Shown: positions 5,854 through 6,428 of the stretch, one piece after another
How positions within the stretch are numbered: the stretch's first letter is position 1
Layout of the letters: each line of letters begins with the position of its first letter
Source: Bacillota bacterium
Lineage (GTDB): Bacteria; Bacillota; Clostridia; Lachnospirales; Lachnospiraceae
DNA: 6,428 bases
Assembly (NCBI GenBank): GCA_023398615.1
Contig: JAEWSD010000152.1
Coordinates: 1 to 6,428 of the forward strand
Direction of reading: 5' to 3'
Notes under the pieces: generated by a model
Database searches by the model: none
Seen by the model: only the letters and a program-made list of their open reading frames with translations
What the model was told of the DNA's origin: nothing
Program-made: the position numbers and the translations under genes

Positions 5854-5869
5854 ACAGACAAATGTCTAA
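5854..5869. promoter_or_regulatory. BlaI/CopY-like operator O2 over the transcription start
   Basis: AGACA-AA-TGTCT (5856-5867) is a perfect five-base-arm dyad sharing its first ten bases with O1. Its centre is 21 bp from that of O1, two helical turns, so two repressor dimers would sit on the same face of the DNA. It covers the predicted transcription start. Confidence 0.7.
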
Positions 5870-5893
5870 ACTATTCCCGGAGGTGATTCGGAT

Positions 5894-6268
5894 ATGATCA
5901 AGAGATTACCGGATGCTGAATTTGAGGTAATGAAAGCAGTATGGAACCTTGCTCCGCCGTTCGGCGTTAATATGGTGATGGAGCAGTTAAGCGCAGGAAA
6001 AGACTGGAAGGTGCAAACCGTAATATCTCTAATGAACCGGCTGGTCAGCCGCGGATTCCTGCAAACGGAAAAGAACGGTAATGAACGTATCTACTACCCG
6101 CTGGTCAGCAAAGATGAATATCTTAAATTCGAGACGGATTCCTTTGTAAAGCAGTATCATGAGGATTCTGTCCTGAGTATTTTTAATACTTTGTATGATG
6201 CAAAGAAGATTAATGAAAACGACATCGGACAATTTCTGGAGCTGATAAAAAGAAAAGGAGGGAAATAA
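5894..6268 (+). CDS. BlaI/MecI-family transcriptional repressor
   Basis: Penicillinase-type repressor of 124 residues, the normal family length. The N-terminal winged helix (about 1-75) shows the family pattern LPDAEFEVMKAVW, then WKVQTVISLMNRLVSRGFL with the recognition helix, and the wing NGNERIYYPLVSKDEY. The C-terminal helical part (about 76-120) is the dimerization region. It contains no cysteine, so it lacks the CxC copper motif of CopY. In staphylococcal BlaI the partner protease cuts an N-F bond; the aligned position here reads SIF (I96-F97), so cleavage specificity may differ. GGAGGTGAT (5879-5887) precedes the ATG. It is expected to repress its own promoter through O1 and O2 until the M56 partner, encoded immediately downstream, is triggered. 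The controlled resistance gene, if any, is not in the window. Confidence 0.92.
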   Translation: MIKRLPDAEFEVMKAVWNLAPPFGVNMVMEQLSAGKDWKVQTVISLMNRLVSRGFLQTEKNGNERIYYPLVSKDEYLKFETDSFVKQYHEDSVLSIFNTLYDAKKINENDIGQFLELIKRKGGK

Positions 6269-6428
6269 TGATTTATTCCGTATTTCATTGGGTATTGGCT
6301 TCAGGGATTGAGTTTTCTCTGATTGCAATAGTATATATAGCTTTTATCGGGATCGCACATAAACGGATACCTGCCGGGTGGATTTACTATGTCGGCCTGC
6401 TCCTGCTTGCCGTACCGTTTCTGCCGGT
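6268..6428 (+). CDS. M56-family membrane protease/sensor, BlaR1/MecR1-like (3'-truncated by window edge)
   Basis: The frame opens at ATG 6268, overlapping the repressor stop by one base (TAATG), with AGGAGG (6256-6261) six bases upstream, and stays open for 53 codons to the window end. The protein begins MIYSVFHWVLASGIEF, with a first hydrophobic segment at about 8-28, then a short basic hairpin (HKRIPAGW) and a second hydrophobic segment at about 36-53. This two-span hairpin is how BlaR1/MecR1 M56 proteins begin. The zinc HExxH site and any penicillin-binding sensor domain would lie beyond the window, so whether it senses beta-lactams cannot be judged. The call rests on the N-terminal pattern and coupling to a BlaI gene. 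Confidence 0.78.
   Translation, partial: MIYSVFHWVLASGIEFSLIAIVYIAFIGIAHKRIPAGWIYYVGLLLLAVPFLP

Noticed and set aside
5894..6268. CopY copper repressor
   Set aside because: The operators resemble cop boxes, but the protein has no cysteines and thus no CxC copper motif, and the next gene is M56-like rather than a copper ATPase.
6029..6328. Minus-strand frame of 99 codons
   Set aside because: It is antisense to the BlaI-type repressor and the start of the M56 gene, both well supported by family motifs and ribosome binding sites.
439..6380. CCTGCCGGGTG shared at 439-449 and 6370-6380
   Set aside because: Both are coding (Pro-Ala-Gly) in unrelated genes with no extended similarity; likely chance.

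Overview
The window looks like chromosome of a low-to-moderate GC Gram-positive anaerobe of the Clostridia, most likely Lachnospiraceae-like. The evidence is strong AGGAGG / GGAGGTGAT ribosome binding sites, sigma-A-type promoters, AT-rich intergenic spacers, and the gene families present: a C_GCAxxG_C_C protein, a multi-membrane-span GGDEF protein and a BlaI/M56 pair. This placement is inferred from style, not from a database match.

Layout. (1) Positions 1-450 (+) hold the 3' part of a C_GCAxxG_C_C family gene whose start lies upstream of the window. (2) Positions 480-2147 (-), convergent with it, encode a membrane diguanylate cyclase with an extracytoplasmic domain, seven membrane spans and an intact GGDEF site. 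(3) A divergent control region of about 160 bp (2148-2307) holds one good promoter for each direction and a perfect 25-bp dyad on the rightward side. (4) Positions 2308-5811 (+) form a four-gene unit: OmpR-type response regulator, ABC ATPase with an E in the Q-loop position, six-span ABC-2-type permease, and a one-span histidine kinase. This is the composition of a peptide-antibiotic sensing and detoxification module, but with a single permease. (5) A consensus promoter overlapped by two BlaI/CopY-like operators (5821-5867) drives a BlaI-type repressor (5894-6268). That gene overlaps by one base with an M56 (BlaR1-like) membrane protease/sensor gene that runs off the right edge.

How the genes may work together. 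The kinase/regulator pair probably senses a cell-envelope agent, perhaps through the transporter since the kinase has almost no extracellular part, and controls the ATPase/permease genes. The adjacent BlaI-M56 pair is a second, proteolysis-based envelope-antibiotic sensing circuit. The divergent cyclase shares the control region of the regulator, which could couple c-di-GMP to the same signal. These links are inferences from gene order.

Start sites matter here. In three genes (cyclase, permease, kinase) the longest open frame begins at a GTG that lies in or before Shine-Dalgarno-like sequence, and a better ATG start exists downstream. For the kinase this exposes a 96-bp intercistronic gap containing a perfect 10-bp hairpin.
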